Below, piece after piece: positions 1 to 12,852 of a DNA stretch of 64,000 nucleotides (within the stretch, counting starts at the first letter, position 1; the number at the start of each line of letters is the position of its first letter). The notes under the pieces are model-generated. The model made no database searches, was not told the DNA's origin, and saw only the letters and a program-made list of their open reading frames with translations. The position numbers were made by a program, and so were the translations under genes. Location: positions 6,324,001 through 6,388,000 of the forward strand of contig NC_063013.1 in NCBI RefSeq assembly GCF_020509005.1. The letters run 5' to 3'. This stretch comes from Fulvia fulva. Its lineage: Eukaryota; Ascomycota; Dothideomycetes; Mycosphaerellales; Mycosphaerellaceae.

Positions 1-374
1 AGTCCGTAATATAGACTCGTAGTACTATACTCTAAGGGGGGGTAGATAGGCTCGCGATTGTTGCCTAGGTCGTTAGGCCCTAGGTCTGTCTCGGGTCTCT
101 TTAAGGGTTGTTTCTTACGTTTCGTATTACTGCCTCGATTACTATGTTAATCGTAGTGCTTATTTGTCGTTTGAGCGCCTTTAGTCCCCCGAGTAGTTCG
201 CTTATTACTCCTTTTAGTACTGTCTCCGGAAACCTCCCTTCTTCTACCGCTACTATCTCTTCCGCCTCCTTATAGAGCGTCCTCTACTCGTCTCTCCCTT
301 ACTCTCGGTCGTCTACTACCGTCGTCGTTGCCATTTTTCCGACTCCTATAATAATACTAAGGTACTTCGTCTCT
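1..374. other. Unresolved RIP-damaged segment left of the Copia element
   Basis: This stretch is rich in TA and almost free of CA, like the Copia sequence beside it, but it does not match the intact Copia 5' LTR (5216-5609). The minus strand has a gag-like open stretch from an ATG near 331 down to about 100, broken by TAG/TAA codons. A run of G lies near 36-43 and resembles a polypurine tract. It is probably another decayed transposon that truncated the Copia 3' LTR. I do not recognise its family. Confidence 0.4.
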
Positions 375-441
375 CTAGCTTAGTATATAATAAGTTAGTC
401 TTAGTACCGTACAATATTCCTACTGTCCTATATTCGTAACA
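375..441 (-). repeat. Truncated 3' LTR of the Copia element
   Basis: These 67 bp match the outer end of the Copia 5' LTR, which is split by Gypsy A into the part ending at 5609 and the part at 12837-12852. Read on the minus strand this end starts TGTTACGAATATAGGA, the expected TGTTA terminus. The match stops at about 375, so roughly 340 of the expected 410 bp are missing. Confidence 0.7.
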
Positions 442-3400
442 CTCCTACTTAGGTCGTAAGGCAAGGAACGATTGTTCCTATAATACTAGCTATAGCTATT
501 GTACGAAGGTCTAGAACTAGGGACCGGCTAGCGGTTTAGTTAAACTATCTACTACTATCTCCTTAGTATAGTAGTACTCTACTTTGATCTTCCTCTACTA
601 CTAGAGGTGCCTAATATAGTTATAGGTAACATTAATATACTTAGATCTTTCGTAGATATAGGCGTCCTTAACTAAGGTCAGAGCCGCCTAGTTATCCCCT
701 ATAAGGCGTACTAGTCTTAGTTTGTCGACGGTACTCTTGTCGGCTAGGACTATTAGTTAGAAAGAGTAGTCTCCTACTAGCCCCGGGTAGTTTATCTCTC
801 GGAGGATAGCCGCTAGGAACTAGGATTGTTTCGCGGCGGCGTTTATTGCTATAAACTCTACCTCTATAGTAGAGGTTACTAAAGACTTTTACTTCTTACT
901 TATCTAGGATATAGGCGTACCGTATACTAGCTAGACATGTCCTAGAATTAAGACCCTATCTACTCGATCTATCGCGTAGTCGGAGTCTAAGTATCCGGTT
1001 AGGGTACCCCTACTACGTCTAAATATTAACCCTAGGTCGGGGAACGACCTTAGGTATCTCGAGACCTTCTTTAGTACTTTTATATACGGCTTTATTAGAT
1101 CCGCGACATATATACTAGTTCTCCCGAGTAGGAAGGCTAGGTCCGGTCTTATTATAGTTATTAGCTATATCTAGATCCTATTGTTGCTCTAGTAGTTATT
1201 CTTACTATATCTCTCGTCGTTCGGGGCTATAGGACGGAGATTATCGTAACTATCTATTAGCGAGAGTATTAGGCTTACCTTTTCTTTTGCTATGTCTATT
1301 TTAGTAAGGGCCTTACGGATATAATAGCCCTAGTCGAGTTTTAGGGTACTATTACGCCTATCGCGAGTAATCTTTAGTCCTAGTAGTTTCTCTAGTTTCC
1401 CGAGATCCTTAATCTTAAAGTATTACGCGAACTGCTTCTTAAACTATTAGATATTAGTCAACCTTAGTACTATAATAGGTATATCGTCTATATAGATAAG
1501 TAGTATAATGTCTCTCTTAGTATAAGTTAGGAGATATAGGTCTACCTCGGACTAGTAGAATCCTATTTTAACTAACGTAGCGATATAGAGCTTGTTCTAG
1601 TCTCTAGCTACCTACTTTAGGCCGTAGAGACTCCGGAGTATCTTAAGGACCGTATTCGGTAGGGTTTTGACTCCTAGTAGGGGTTTTATATAGATGTCTT
1701 CGGCTAGGTAGCTTTAGGTAAGCGTATTATTAACGTCGACCTAGTATATCTCGAGATCCCGCTCGTAAACTACTACTATAAAGAACCTTAGAGTGTTATA
1801 GCGTACTATAGGTACGAATGTCTCTTCGAAGTTAACGCCGAATTTCTATAAAAACCCTCTTACGACAAGTCTTGCCTTAAACTTTTCGATTGCTCCGCTA
1901 ATAAGTCTCTTTACGTTAAAGACCTACTTAGAGGTGACTATATTCGCCCTCCTTAGAGCAACAGCCGTTTCCTAGGTATTATTACTTAATAACGAGAGTA
2001 GCTCGGTATCGATAGCGTCCTTCTATAAGTGGCCCTATTTAGGATCCCCTACCGTAGCCTTATATATCTTCGGGATAGGTACTTCCTATTAGTAGGCGAT
2101 ACCGGGTCCGAATATAGTAAAGGCGTATTCTTAGACTTCGTCGAACAGTTCCTCTACCGTAGCTATAAATATACGTTCGTCGGTATCGGTAAGTCTATTA
2201 TTTACCTATAGTAGTTAGTAGAACAAAGCTATTATAGCTTTGTAGTGCTTAGCCTTATAGTCCTAGTCCTAGCCGTAGTTATTGTTAGGATCCCTAGTCC
2301 TTTTCCTCCGAACGATTAGTTCCGGTAGCTCCGGGGTTTCCTCGATCTTCTTATAGTCCGCGATATTATCTAGTCTACCGGGAAGTTAGATATAGAGCGG
2401 TCTTAAGACAGTTAGTCCTTTGTCCTTAGCCGTAGCGGGTTCGGTCTCTACGTAGGGAGCGGGGATTAGCTAGGTCGGTTCTTCTATAGAGGACTCGGCT
2501 ACTTTAGTAGTAGAAAGTTAGGGTATTTTATACCCTATCTCGCTTACGTCACTCTCGTTAGGCCTAGGTATTATACTACCCGAGGATCGTAAGATTGCTA
2601 TCGGGGTATCCGCTAGTCGCTAGACTAGTAGTAGTCGCGAGACCGCCGGTAGTCGACTAACTAGCCTTCGTTCGGGTACCTTACTAGGTTAGTTCGTAAA
2701 GGAGACACCTAAATCTAGATCTCCCCCCTTCTCGTTTTCGAACTAATCTACTTAGCTATACTACCTAATAGCTCGTATATCTAGCTCCTAGAACAACTAT
2801 TACTTAGTCGATTAACCGTATCTAACGAAAATAGCTTCCTTACCCCGGTTTATTAACTTATCCTATCGTAGCCCTTTTAGATATAATTTCGGTTCTACGT
2901 AAACTACTACCCTATAACCCTATACTCTTAGGTGATCTACCGTCGGTACTTTACTAGTAAATGCTTCTTCCGGCGAGAGTTAGATACCGTTAAGTAACGG
3001 TCCGTTCGGTAGTAAGTTACGTATAACCGCCTATACCTCTACCGCTTTAGGCTAGAATTCTACCGGCATCCCCGATTCCTCGAGCATTACGCGGATCGCG
3101 TTCTCCGATACCTAGATTGACCTTTCTACTACTCCGTTTTGTATAGAGTTATAAGTATCCGTCGTATCGTACTAAACACCCGATTCTTTCTCCTATTCTT
3201 TTAGAACTATTAGTAGCTTAGGTATATTGTTACTCCGTACTACTCTTACGTAGCATTTTGATACTTTCTCTATAGTTAGCCGCTATTATCGTAGTGCTTA
3301 CGGTACGTCAGATTTGTTCTTAAGCGGGATTACCTACTTCTTTCTTAAGAAGTTATCTACGATCTCTAGCTAGTATTTAAAACCTAGCCTAGATGTCGTA

Positions 3401-5215
3401 TTTTCGAAGGGTCCGTAGATGTCGATAGATATAAGCGTAAGTCTTTCGTTCTTTCGTTCTACGATAGCGCCTTTAAACTTCCGTATATTCGCGATAGAGT
3501 ATACCTTATAGTTATACTCGTCCGGGATAGGAATCGGGTCCTTCTTATTACTTACCCTATAGACGTTCCGGAGCAATTCTTTACCTAGGTATATAAATCT
3601 TCTATACTAAAGCTCCTACTAATCCTCGGTAGTTACCGCGGCTAGAGCTTCCTCGTATAGTACCTCCGGTAGTCTATTATCTACCTAGTTTAGGGAGTCG
3701 GATATCGAAGATACTACCGGCACCCCCCCTCGTAGTACTATTCGTACGATAGGCTTTCTGCTCTTATACTTAAGTATAAAGTTTAGAGGTTCGATATCGA
3801 ATTGCTTACTAAACTGCCTCTATAAAACTAGATTAACTCCGAGATTAGGAATAAACAAGACTTTCTCTAGCGTAATATATTTCCCCGTTAGGCCTCCTAT
3901 AGTTACTATTCCTTTATAGAATATATCTAGGTACCCCCTACCGACTTTAATTACTTTCCTTCTCGCTAGTTTCCTAAGCGATCTAAATAGAGACTTATTA
4001 TCAGTTATATATAAGGAGGTATAGGAGTCTAGTAACTATTTAGAGGCGGGAAACTTACCTTTTACTTCGGTAGTAGAATAGGCGACTTCGTCGTCGTATA
4101 TTTCCTCGGTATCGCTTTCTCGTAAGGTATAGGCTCGTATCGCCTTTGCCTTTGTCTTGTTATCGGATTGGCTTCTCCTATCCTTCTACTGTTTCTTAGA
4201 CTTCTTAAGAGCGTTTTAGGCCTTCTCTAGATCCCGGACTAGCTCTTCGTAGGACTTCTCTTCCGGTTACTTCTAGGTATTCTTCTTTTTAATAAACTCC
4301 TTTACGGAATCTAGTCCCGGGCATAATATAACTAGGTAGTTACTATCGTAGATAAAGTAGCCGCTCTTACCCCCTTACCTCTAGGAGTATAGAGCGGTCT
4401 CGCCCTTACTCTCTTAGATCCGTAATTCGTAGGATTTAAGTAAGGTTATAGCGGATTCCTAGCCTAGGTTTAGCTAGGCTAGGATAGTGTCTCTAGTACT
4501 AGCGTAGACGTCCGGGAGGCTGCTTAGTAGTTACTTAAACCTCCGGATAGGGTCCTTATAGTAGGTCTCTTTACTATCTATTTCGGCAATCTATATAGAT
4601 AGGTTACCTAGATATGTCTACCCTTTTCTAATTGTCTAATCGTCCGGTAGCTTAAACGATACTAGCTGTTTTATAAGCGCTACTACGTATGCCTTATAGA
4701 CCTTACTATACTTCTTCTATAGAAGTTTCTAGATCTCTTTCGTATCTCGTATATCTAAGATTTCTTAGTTATCCTCCTTAGACAAATATACTAAGATAGT
4801 ATATCTCGCTATACCGTTCGCCTTCGAAGTAATCTTAGGCGTAACGGATTCTAGGAGATTAGCCGACGAGTCGTCGATAACCTAGAATACCTCCCGGCTT
4901 TCGAGATAGTCTCGTAGTATAACGAACTAGCGCTTCTAGTTCTTACGAGTAAGGGTAGGGCCGACCTTCCGGGGGCCCTCGTAACTCGTTAAGTCTTCTA
5001 TAGCGAAGGTAGCCTTAGATATATAGCAAGCTCTACTCAACTACGGTAGTTAGAATAAGCTTAGACTCCCCGAGTCTATTAGTAGCGTTCCGTATAGTAG
5101 ACTCCCCGAGTCTAATAGTACGTTACCGTATAGATTCTAGGTATAGGGTATAATACCCTATGTCGTACTTCCTTAGTATATTGATGTCCTATTAAGTAAA
5201 CCCGGGCTTATAACC

Positions 5216-5609
5216 TGTTAAATAGGTATAGTATATATATATATACAGAAGTTAGGACACGTAATAGGGAAGGAGGAAGGACTAATATAGTATATAAAGG
5301 TATATAGTAGAATAGTGTTTAGTACTAAAGGTGTCTCTACTATCGGTATAGAGACTACGTCTCTTATACCTATATAGAGGGATATTACTCTAGTCCTAGT
5401 TCTGTTTCACTACGCCTTATCGGTTTTACCTATGTCTTATCCTACGACGGTAGTTCCTCCGACAGTCTCGTACTAACTAGCTAAGCGACTTGAGGTCCTC
5501 TAAGTCGCTCCTACTATTCGTATAGTGTCTCGGTAGTATTGCCGTACTATTGTCTCGACTAGCTTAGTATATACTAAGTTAGTCTTAGTACCGTATAATA
5601 TACCTACTA
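5216..5609 (-). repeat. Copia 5' LTR, main part, interrupted by Gypsy A
   Basis: The plus strand starts TGTTAAAT and the other terminus, at 12852, reads CGTAATA (CGTAACA in the left copy). The LTR therefore has TGTTA...TAACA inverted ends once one C-to-T change is allowed for. Joining 5216-5609 to 12837-12852 gives about 410 bp. The uninterrupted junction sequence survives in the left LTR copy (CCTACTGTCCTATATTCG), which proves the insertion. Confidence 0.75.
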
Positions 5610-5793
5610 TATCACGGGCAGCCCGCGACCCCTCACTATAGCTACGTCGGCCCGGCTAAACCGCGGACCTTCTACATCGGGTTAGCGCGGCTTGGCTTTG
5701 CTTTATAACTTCGCCGCGCCTCGCGCTCCTCTTTCGTAGCTTCGTAGAACAACAACTATCTCATTCGGACCCTATAGTACGCGCGCCCTTACA
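5610..5793 (+). repeat. Gypsy A 5' LTR
   Basis: This 184-bp copy starts TATCACGGGC (TG changed to TA) and ends CCCTTACA. It differs from the 3' copy at six positions, all transitions. Confidence 0.93.
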
Positions 5794-6031
5794 GTTTGTT
5801 CTACCTTACTACCTAGATCGCGGATCTAGGTAAGGGACGCGTAATAACAGGAACAGACAGAACCGCAGAACTCGAGAACGCGCAGAGCCGTATCAGAACA
5901 CAGAACACGGTAAGGCGCACAGCGCGTAGATGCCTAGAGAACGTAACGCGGCGACACTATTAGTAGGTGGTCGCGCGCTCGTAGACAGTTAGGATATAGG
6001 CACCGTTACGCCTCCCCCGAACCTAGATAAC

Positions 6032-8056
6032 ATGACTTCACAAATAGCGAACGGCGGTATACTACCGCCACCTAAGCCTAAGGGCAAAAGTAAGCAGCGC
6101 ATATCTCTTTTCCCCGACCTCTCCTCTTTTCCTTAGAGTTAGACACAGGACGACAACCGGCGGGTCACAGTAGATACCGGTGTCGCGCTATAACAAGAGA
6201 TTGATAAAGCTTACTAGAAGGCCTTCGAGCGAGAAGAAGGTAGTGAGATTGACTTTATAGAACTGTTCGAGTTCAAGCTCGAAGAGAACCTAGGCGGCGA
6301 CCTAGACGAGGTGTATCTATCACTCGACGAGGCAGAACACATTCTCGCATCCGAATACCAGAATGTCACCCTAGACAACCTCACGACCCTTACATCCTAA
6401 CACCCGAAGACCACCTACGACTTCGTGCTATAAGCAGTCAACACGGCAATTACTAAGGGCAGACAACTCGATGTAATAGAGCGAGCCAACGACCTCTAGA
6501 ACACCTAGTACACCACGCTATACACCGAATACGACCGCATCTACAAGATGCTACGAAGTGAAGAGCTTGTTACATAGAAAATGGTAGTAGATCTTAAGAG
6601 CAAGAAGGATTGCGACCTAGCTAAGTTGCAAGAGCTAGGGAAGAAATACAAGGAAGCTAACAACCTATGTAAGCAGTTTAGCGAGATCTGCGAGAAGGAG
6701 AAGAAGAAGGCACAAGATGCTGAGGCGAAGAACTAGGCCCTGTAACAAGAAGTCGATGACCTGAAGGCTCGGCTTGAGGCAGGAGACACTACACAGAACG
6801 GAGGCAGGGGCCGCTCAGGCCGCCGACCCTCTCGTTCCCGCCTACGCGAGACCTCACTCGAGTAGCTGTTGCGTAGGTATCGCGAAGCTGCTGGTAGAGG
6901 GGGCGGTGGCGGTGGTAGTGATAACGATAACGATAGAGACGACGATGACCGTAGCGACAATGGCCGAGGACGTGACAACGACCGTCCGCGACCAGGACCT
7001 AACAACAGTCGTGACTCGAGAATGCGCAACACCCGCACCTAGACACCACTGGTTGACCTTCTAGAACGTCTCTTCACTATTGACCGCACCCTTACTCGCG
7101 GTATAGAGATCGGTAAGGGTGTGCCCGACCCTAAGCACTTTAAGAACGATAACGACCCCAATTTCGACAGCTAGTATAGTAGTGTTCTCCTAAAGCTGAC
7201 TGTAGCAACCTTCCGCACTAAGGCAGATGGTCTGCGCTTCGTATATAGGTGGACACAAGGTGATCCTTAGCGAAGCATTAAGCCGAGGATCCCTGTGCCT
7301 AGACAGTAGTCCTTTAACGAGTTCAAGACTAGAGAAGAGTTGTTAGACTAGATAACACGCCAATATAGCATACGTAATAAGGGAACTAAGGCTATAGTTG
7401 ACATTACTACCTATAAGCAAGAACAAGGCGAAACCTTTATAGCCTTCTATACCCGCTACTCGAAGTTGCGCGCCTAGATGTTATAGACCGATAAGACCGA
7501 GCTTATGCTGTTCCGTAACCGACTGAACCGTAAGTACTTTATTAAGACCTTCGGCGACCGCGAAGTCGACCGCCGCCTAGACAGTATATAAGACGTTATC
7601 GAGGAGTGTACCGCACCGGACGAGAGTTTCTACGAGACAGATCGACTATACCCGTAGAAGGAGCGCCCCCGGGGCAATAGTAACTCGAACAGTAATGGCG
7701 GCTAGAATAACTAGAATAACGGTAACGTAGTTACTAGTGCCGCTACCGGTGTAGTAGGTGCCTTAGTATAGCGCCCACTATAGTACGCTAGTACTAAGAA
7801 GAAGGAGGATCTGCCGACACATCTATAGAACCTGCCTACGCTCAACCGTAAGTAGCGCGAAGACCTTAAGAAGTAGGGTAAGTGCTACCGCTATCGTATA
7901 GGTTCTTACGTGTCGACTAACCCTAAATGCCTAATGTATAGGTACGATAGCGACTATCGCCTACCGCGTCTACGTAATACTACGCCGAATCCGAACGCGA
8001 ACCTCAGTTCCCTAGCCGCCGATCCGCGGCAGGGAAATGGCACGACCGCTACCTAA
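6032..8056 (+). pseudogene. Gypsy A gag, RIP-disrupted
   Basis: A single frame runs from the ATG at 6032 to a TAA at 8054-8056, interrupted by about two dozen TAG/TAA/TGA codons. It holds an acidic N-terminal part, a long Lys/Glu-rich coiled coil (about 6590-6790), an Arg/Gly/Asp-rich linker (about 6800-7010) and a capsid-like helical region (about 7180-7560). A degenerate zinc knuckle lies near 7880-7930; its first and last Cys remain but at least one internal Cys has become Tyr. No full gag can be made. Confidence 0.8.
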
Positions 8057-8099
8057 GCGTAGTAGACAGCGGTCACCCGAACTTCCTAGGACAGAAAGA

Positions 8100-11000
8100 G
8101 CATAAGATTAAGAGACACGGAACGCAAGAGACGGTAACAGACTATAGTGAGGAGCTTAAGATATTGGTATACGCACTGGATAAGCAATAGCTAGCTATAT
8201 ACCCTTACATAGTGTTACCCGTAATGATATAATAGAGAAAGGCTCGAGGCCTTATAGATTCTACTTCTACCTCTCTTTTTCTTGACTAGAAATTCACACG
8301 CAAATACACAATACCCCTAATCCCTTTAACGTAAAGCCGACGACTAACACTAGGAGATGGAACGGCCACTACGCGGCAGATTATACACGCGGCCCCTATA
8401 GACGTAGTTATAGGCGATCATTACGAGCAAATGTTATACTACGTCACCGACCTCGAATACGACATCGTCTTTGGCCTACCGTGGCTTACAGCGCATAACC
8501 TAAACATCTTCTAGGAGATAGGCGAGGTGGCATTTAGGTCGGATTACTGCTTTAGTCACTGTCTACAGAATAAGACACCAATAACAGTGCAATCCCTAAA
8601 CTACCGCGAGAAGAAGAAGCAGGCACTAGTACGGTACGGACCAGAGCCCTTTACTAGAGATGCAGCGAGCTTCACAGTAGGAGGGGCAGAGCTAAATGTC
8701 TTATTATATAACCTAGAAGACATAGACGATGAAGAAGTGGACTGCTAGGGCGTTTCTTAACGCGCGTAGGGGATGTACGCGCACCGGCCTAGGGCTAAGT
8801 ACTTCTACATTATGCCTACTAGGCGTAAGAGCGACGGCGGAGAGCTTAAGCTAAGTATAATAGCTGCTAATGATCTGGACCAATTCTTGAACAAGCAGTT
8901 CAATCACAACCCGAAGGAGAAGTTGCCGCTAATATACTACGATATTACGGACGCTTTCTTAGCTAAGGATCATAAAGGACTCCTACCTCACCGACTAGGC
9001 GTAGATCATGAGATTTACATTAAGCCTAATGGTCTATAAGAGCCACTATACCGCAAGCCCTACGGCCTAGCTGAGAAGGAGAACGAGGTAGTTAAGAAAT
9101 GGCTAGACGAGCAAACATCTGAAGGGAAGGTACGGAAAGTAGGGCAAAAGACGAACCAGTCTCCTGCACTAGTGCTAGTGGTACGTAAGCCTAGAGGTGG
9201 GCTACGTGTTTATATCGACTACAGAGGATTGAATGCGATCACTATCAAGAACCGGTATCCGATTCCCTTGATATAAGAGACGCTTAACCGTATGTACGGC
9301 AAGAAGTACTTCACAAAGCTAGACATTGTAGCAGCCTTTAACAAGTTACGGATAGCTAAAGGGCACGAGTGGTTAACAGCGTTTGCGACACGATACGGCA
9401 TCTACGAGTGTCTAGTGTTGCTATTCGGCTTGTGCAACGGACTAGCATCGTTCTAATTATACATTAATAAGGTCTTATAAGAACACCTAGACGACTTTGT
9501 GTCGGCCTACCTAGATAACGTACTTATCTTTAGTGACACCTTAGAGGAGCACATTGAACACGTGCGGAAGGTTCTTACTAAGCTACGCGATGCAGGACTT
9601 ATAGTAGACATCGACAAAAGCGAATTCCACTAACAGAAGGTGAAGTATCTTAGGCTAATCATAACCCCTAACGGCATCGAGATAGACCCCGAGAAACTCG
9701 AATGTATTTAGACATAGGAAGCTCCTAAGAACCTGAAGGATGTCTAGGCCTTCCTTGGATTTGCCAACTTCTATAGGCGATTCATCGAAGCATTTTCGCG
9801 TATAGCTGCTCCTCTTACAAACCTGACTAAGTCGGACGGACCAAGCAATCATAAGAACAGAAGGATTCAATGGTCACTAGATTGCTAACGAGCCTTTGAC
9901 AATTTGAAAGCTGCGTTCAGCAAAGCCGGCATACTCGTATATTACGTGCTAGGTAGGGAAACAGTAATAGAGACAGATTCTTCAGATTTTGTGAACGCCG
10001 GCGTGCTTTCGTAGTATGACGAGAATGGTGTACTACATCCTATAGCCTTCTACTCGAAGAAGTTGAGTCTATAGGAGTGCAATTATGAAATCTATAATAA
10101 GGAACTGTTAGCCATTATTAAGGCTTTTAAGGAATAGAGACCCGAGCTCGCCTACGAGGTAGATAATAAGGACTTATAGCTAGTCAAGATTTACACCGAC
10201 CACAAGAACCTGGAATACTTCATAACGACAAAGTAGCTAAATCGGCGACAAGCGCGTTAGGCTGAGTTCTTATTATAGTTTAACTTCAAGATAATATACC
10301 GTCTAGGACTTTAAGGTATAAAGCTAGACAGCCTAACGAGACGTAGCTAGGACCTTCCGTAGGGGGTAGACGACCCTCGGAACTAGCATTAGCATCAGAC
10401 ATTGCTACCTCCTAAGCGATTCCTTAAGATCGCCTTACTATAGGCAATAGTAGAAGATACGCCGGAAGAAGAGGAACCAGTACCGCTAAACCCTAAAGCT
10501 AAAGAGTTTATGCCTATAGAACGAGATGCGCCTACTGAACAACCGGCGACGCGTAAAAGTTAGCGGGAAGCCGAACTCGAGTATCGAATGTCGACGGCGT
10601 ACGTAACCGATAACGAGCTTAAGACCGCGATTAAGGACCTATAGAAAGACCGTACTCCTACACTACTATAGAGAGCGAAGATTCACCTAGCACACTATAA
10701 AGTAGATAGCGACCTACTATATGTTCGAAACTAATACGACGGCTAGAGCTTATAGGTACCAAATGACTAAGCTTTACAGACTAGGATAATCAAGATAAAC
10801 TATAACGCTCTAGTAGTAGGCTATCTAGGACGAGCTCGCACTTATGAACTCGTAGTACGTGAATTCTACTAGCCTGGATTAGCGAGATCCGTACGTAGAT
10901 ATACCGCGAATTGCCGCACCTGCCGTACAACAAAATCTCTGTACTCCTAGCCACTAGGATTACTATAGTCACTTCCTATTCTAGATCGGCCTTAGAAACA

Positions 11001-12640
11001 CATTGTAGTCGACTTCGTTGTCGGACTCCTAGATAGCACTCTTGACGGTATAGTCTATAACAACATTATAACCGTCACTAATAGGCTCACTAAGGAAGTC
11101 GAGCTGATCCCTATTAGCGCAATGATAGCACAGAATGCGGTAAGGCTTTTCCTTAAACATGTGTTCTGTCGGCGCGGGTTTCCTGACACCATTACATTAG
11201 ACCGTAGTAAGCAGTGGGTTGCTACCTTCTAGAAGAAACTCTATAAGATGCTCCGTACAAATTATAAGCTAAGTTCTTCGTATCACCTAGAAACTGATAG
11301 ACAGTCAGAACGCACTAACTAGGCGATAGAACAGTATCTCCGTATGTTCACTAACGAGGCACAGGATGACTAGGCAGAATAGCTATGCCTTGCTTAGTTC
11401 GTAATCAATAATCACCTGTCTAAGACTACTAGTGTGTCGCCGTTCTACGCTACCTTAGGATACAACCCTAAGTTTATAAAGCGAGTTGACCTGAACGCTA
11501 GAAAGGAGGGAGGACTGACTACTCTCTAGCGACTAGACGCGCGATTAGTAGAAACCTTTGTGCGTCGAATTTACGAGCTTCATAAACACCTTTAAGAGAA
11601 TATACGAATGTTACAAGCTCTCTAAGTAGAGGTAGCAAACCGCTACCGAAGCATTCCTCTAGACTATAAGGTAGGTGATTAGGTGTATCTTAGCACCAAG
11701 AACATCCGCACGACTCGACCATCTAAGAAGCTAGACAGGAGATATACCGGCCCTTACTAGATCACGGAAGTTATGCCGGCCAGACTCTCTTATCGACTGA
11801 AACTATTAGACGCTCTAGTAGGACTTAATAACTGCTTCTACACCTCACTACTACAACGAGCCGACCACCCCGATTTCCTACCACTTGAAGGGTAGTATCT
11901 GGCGCCGCCACCACCGATAACTATCGAACCTAACACTACCGAGGCTAATGTAGCAGCCGATATAGTAGTAGCACCTACGTATATATACGAGGTGGAAAAG
12001 ATCCTTGACATATACACCCGTAAGCGGGCAGGCAAGGTGAAGAAGGGGTACAAGCGCAAAGTAGATACATAGTATAAGGTGAAATGGGCTGGATATCAGA
12101 ACGAGGAGGATGGTAAGACCTAGTAACCTATAGAGGATATACTTAAACACGTAGCCGCCGCTGTTACAGACTTTCACTATAACCGGCCGGAGTTGTCTAC
12201 GCCTATAGGCTTCGTAGCTCTATCTAACTGGTCCCTACTAGCTACTAAGATACTCGGGCTCAACTCGATCAGGGTCATTCCGAAAGACACCGTTACGAAT
12301 GAGTCGCCTCGAGCCTTACCTCTAATAGAATCTGCTCCGTACATATTCGATACTCGAGTGGAGCCTATAGAGCCTACAATGATACCTAACTTTAGTCATA
12401 AGGATTATACGCGAGTACGAGCCGAAGACAGACTTAGATCTAGGGCAAGCTAGCTAACTAGGCAACATGTTTCTCGAAGGAAGCCGGTCGAGGATAGTCT
12501 TAATAGAGCGAATGCGATGTTATCGGATGACGACAGGGCACTAGAGGATGATTCGGCGTTCGCGCGATTATGGAGCTCGATAGGCAAGTGGCCTTATAAG
12601 GTGAATAACGCTCAGAGGACTGAGGCGTGTTTTGGGAGGG
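8100..12640 (+). pseudogene. Gypsy A pol (protease-RT-RNase H-integrase-chromodomain), RIP-disrupted
   Basis: Visible pieces in order: the retropepsin C-terminal part near 8430-8510 (DLEYDIVFGLPWL), RT near 9200-9560 (DYRGLNAITIKNRYP, then the catalytic box as [10 protein letters not shown], where the second Asp of the usual DD pair is Asn), the connection region ([12 protein letters not shown], about 9750), RNase H near 9960-10260, the integrase zinc-binding and core region about 10830-11480, and a chromodomain about 11980-12150. The lost RT Asp is a G-to-A change. Stops occur throughout. The chromodomain places it among the chromoviruses. Confidence 0.88.
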
Positions 12641-12647
12641 GGGGTAC

Positions 12648-12831
12648 TGTCACGGGCAGCCCGCGACCCCTTACTATAGCTACGTCGGCCCGGCTGAACC
12701 GCGGACCTTCTATATCGGGTTAGCGCGGCTTGGCTTTGCTTTATAACTTCGCCGCGCCTCGCGCTCCTCTTTCGTAGCTTTGTAGAACAACAACTATCTC
12801 ATTCGGACCCTATAGTACGCGCGCCCTTATA
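12648..12831 (+). repeat. Gypsy A 3' LTR
   Basis: It starts TGTCACGGGC and ends CCCTTATA (CA changed to TA), 184 bp. Compared with the 5' LTR, five of the six differences are CA/TA or TG/TA changes and one is CG/TG. Confidence 0.93.
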
Positions 12832-12836
12832 TACTA

Positions 12837-12852
12837 TCCTATATTCGTAATA
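12837..12852 (-). repeat. Outer end of the Copia 5' LTR beyond Gypsy A
   Basis: Sixteen bases that continue the Copia LTR after the second copy of the TACTA duplication (12832-12836). They match 426-441 of the left LTR except for one C-to-T change. Confidence 0.75.

Larger units (their letters stand above)
375..5609 (-). mobile_element. Ty1/Copia retrotransposon, RIP-inactivated, minus strand
   Basis: Translated on the minus strand with many stops, the order is gag, protease, GAG-pre-integrase, integrase, reverse transcriptase, RNase H, which is the Copia order. Recognisable pieces are a TDNKSLF-like protease flank near 4000, the GAG-pre-integrase helix near 3560, integrase around 3300-3420 (IDIYGPF, then GFKY and IVDNF), the reverse transcriptase YIDD box near 1490, and the RNase H region ending with TKE..VDSLTKPLA near 530. 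A primer-binding-like site lies at about 5201-5215 next to LTR end 5216. The element continues at 12837-12852 beyond Gypsy A. Stops mostly replace Trp or Gln, as expected from C-to-T damage at CpA. It cannot encode a working product. Confidence 0.85.
5610..12831 (+). mobile_element. Ty3/Gypsy chromovirus (Gypsy A), full length, RIP-damaged
   Basis: Two 184-bp LTRs flank an internal region read on the plus strand: gag, zinc knuckle, protease, reverse transcriptase, RNase H, integrase, chromodomain. A polypurine tract (GGGAGGGGGGG) precedes the 3' LTR. The 5-bp duplication TACTA occurs at 5605-5609 and 12832-12836. All main domains carry TAA/TAG codons, mostly at positions where relatives have Gln or Trp, so it is inactive without help. 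CA and TG are clearly more frequent here than in the surrounding Copia, consistent with a later arrival and less damage. Confidence 0.93.

Noticed and set aside
9200..9900. TAA/TAG codons falling at conserved glutamine positions, as if a ciliate-like code were used
   Set aside because: Stops also replace Trp (TGG to TAG) and occur only in the repeats. Nearby single-copy genes use TAA/TAG as normal ends. C-to-T damage at CpA on both strands explains everything.
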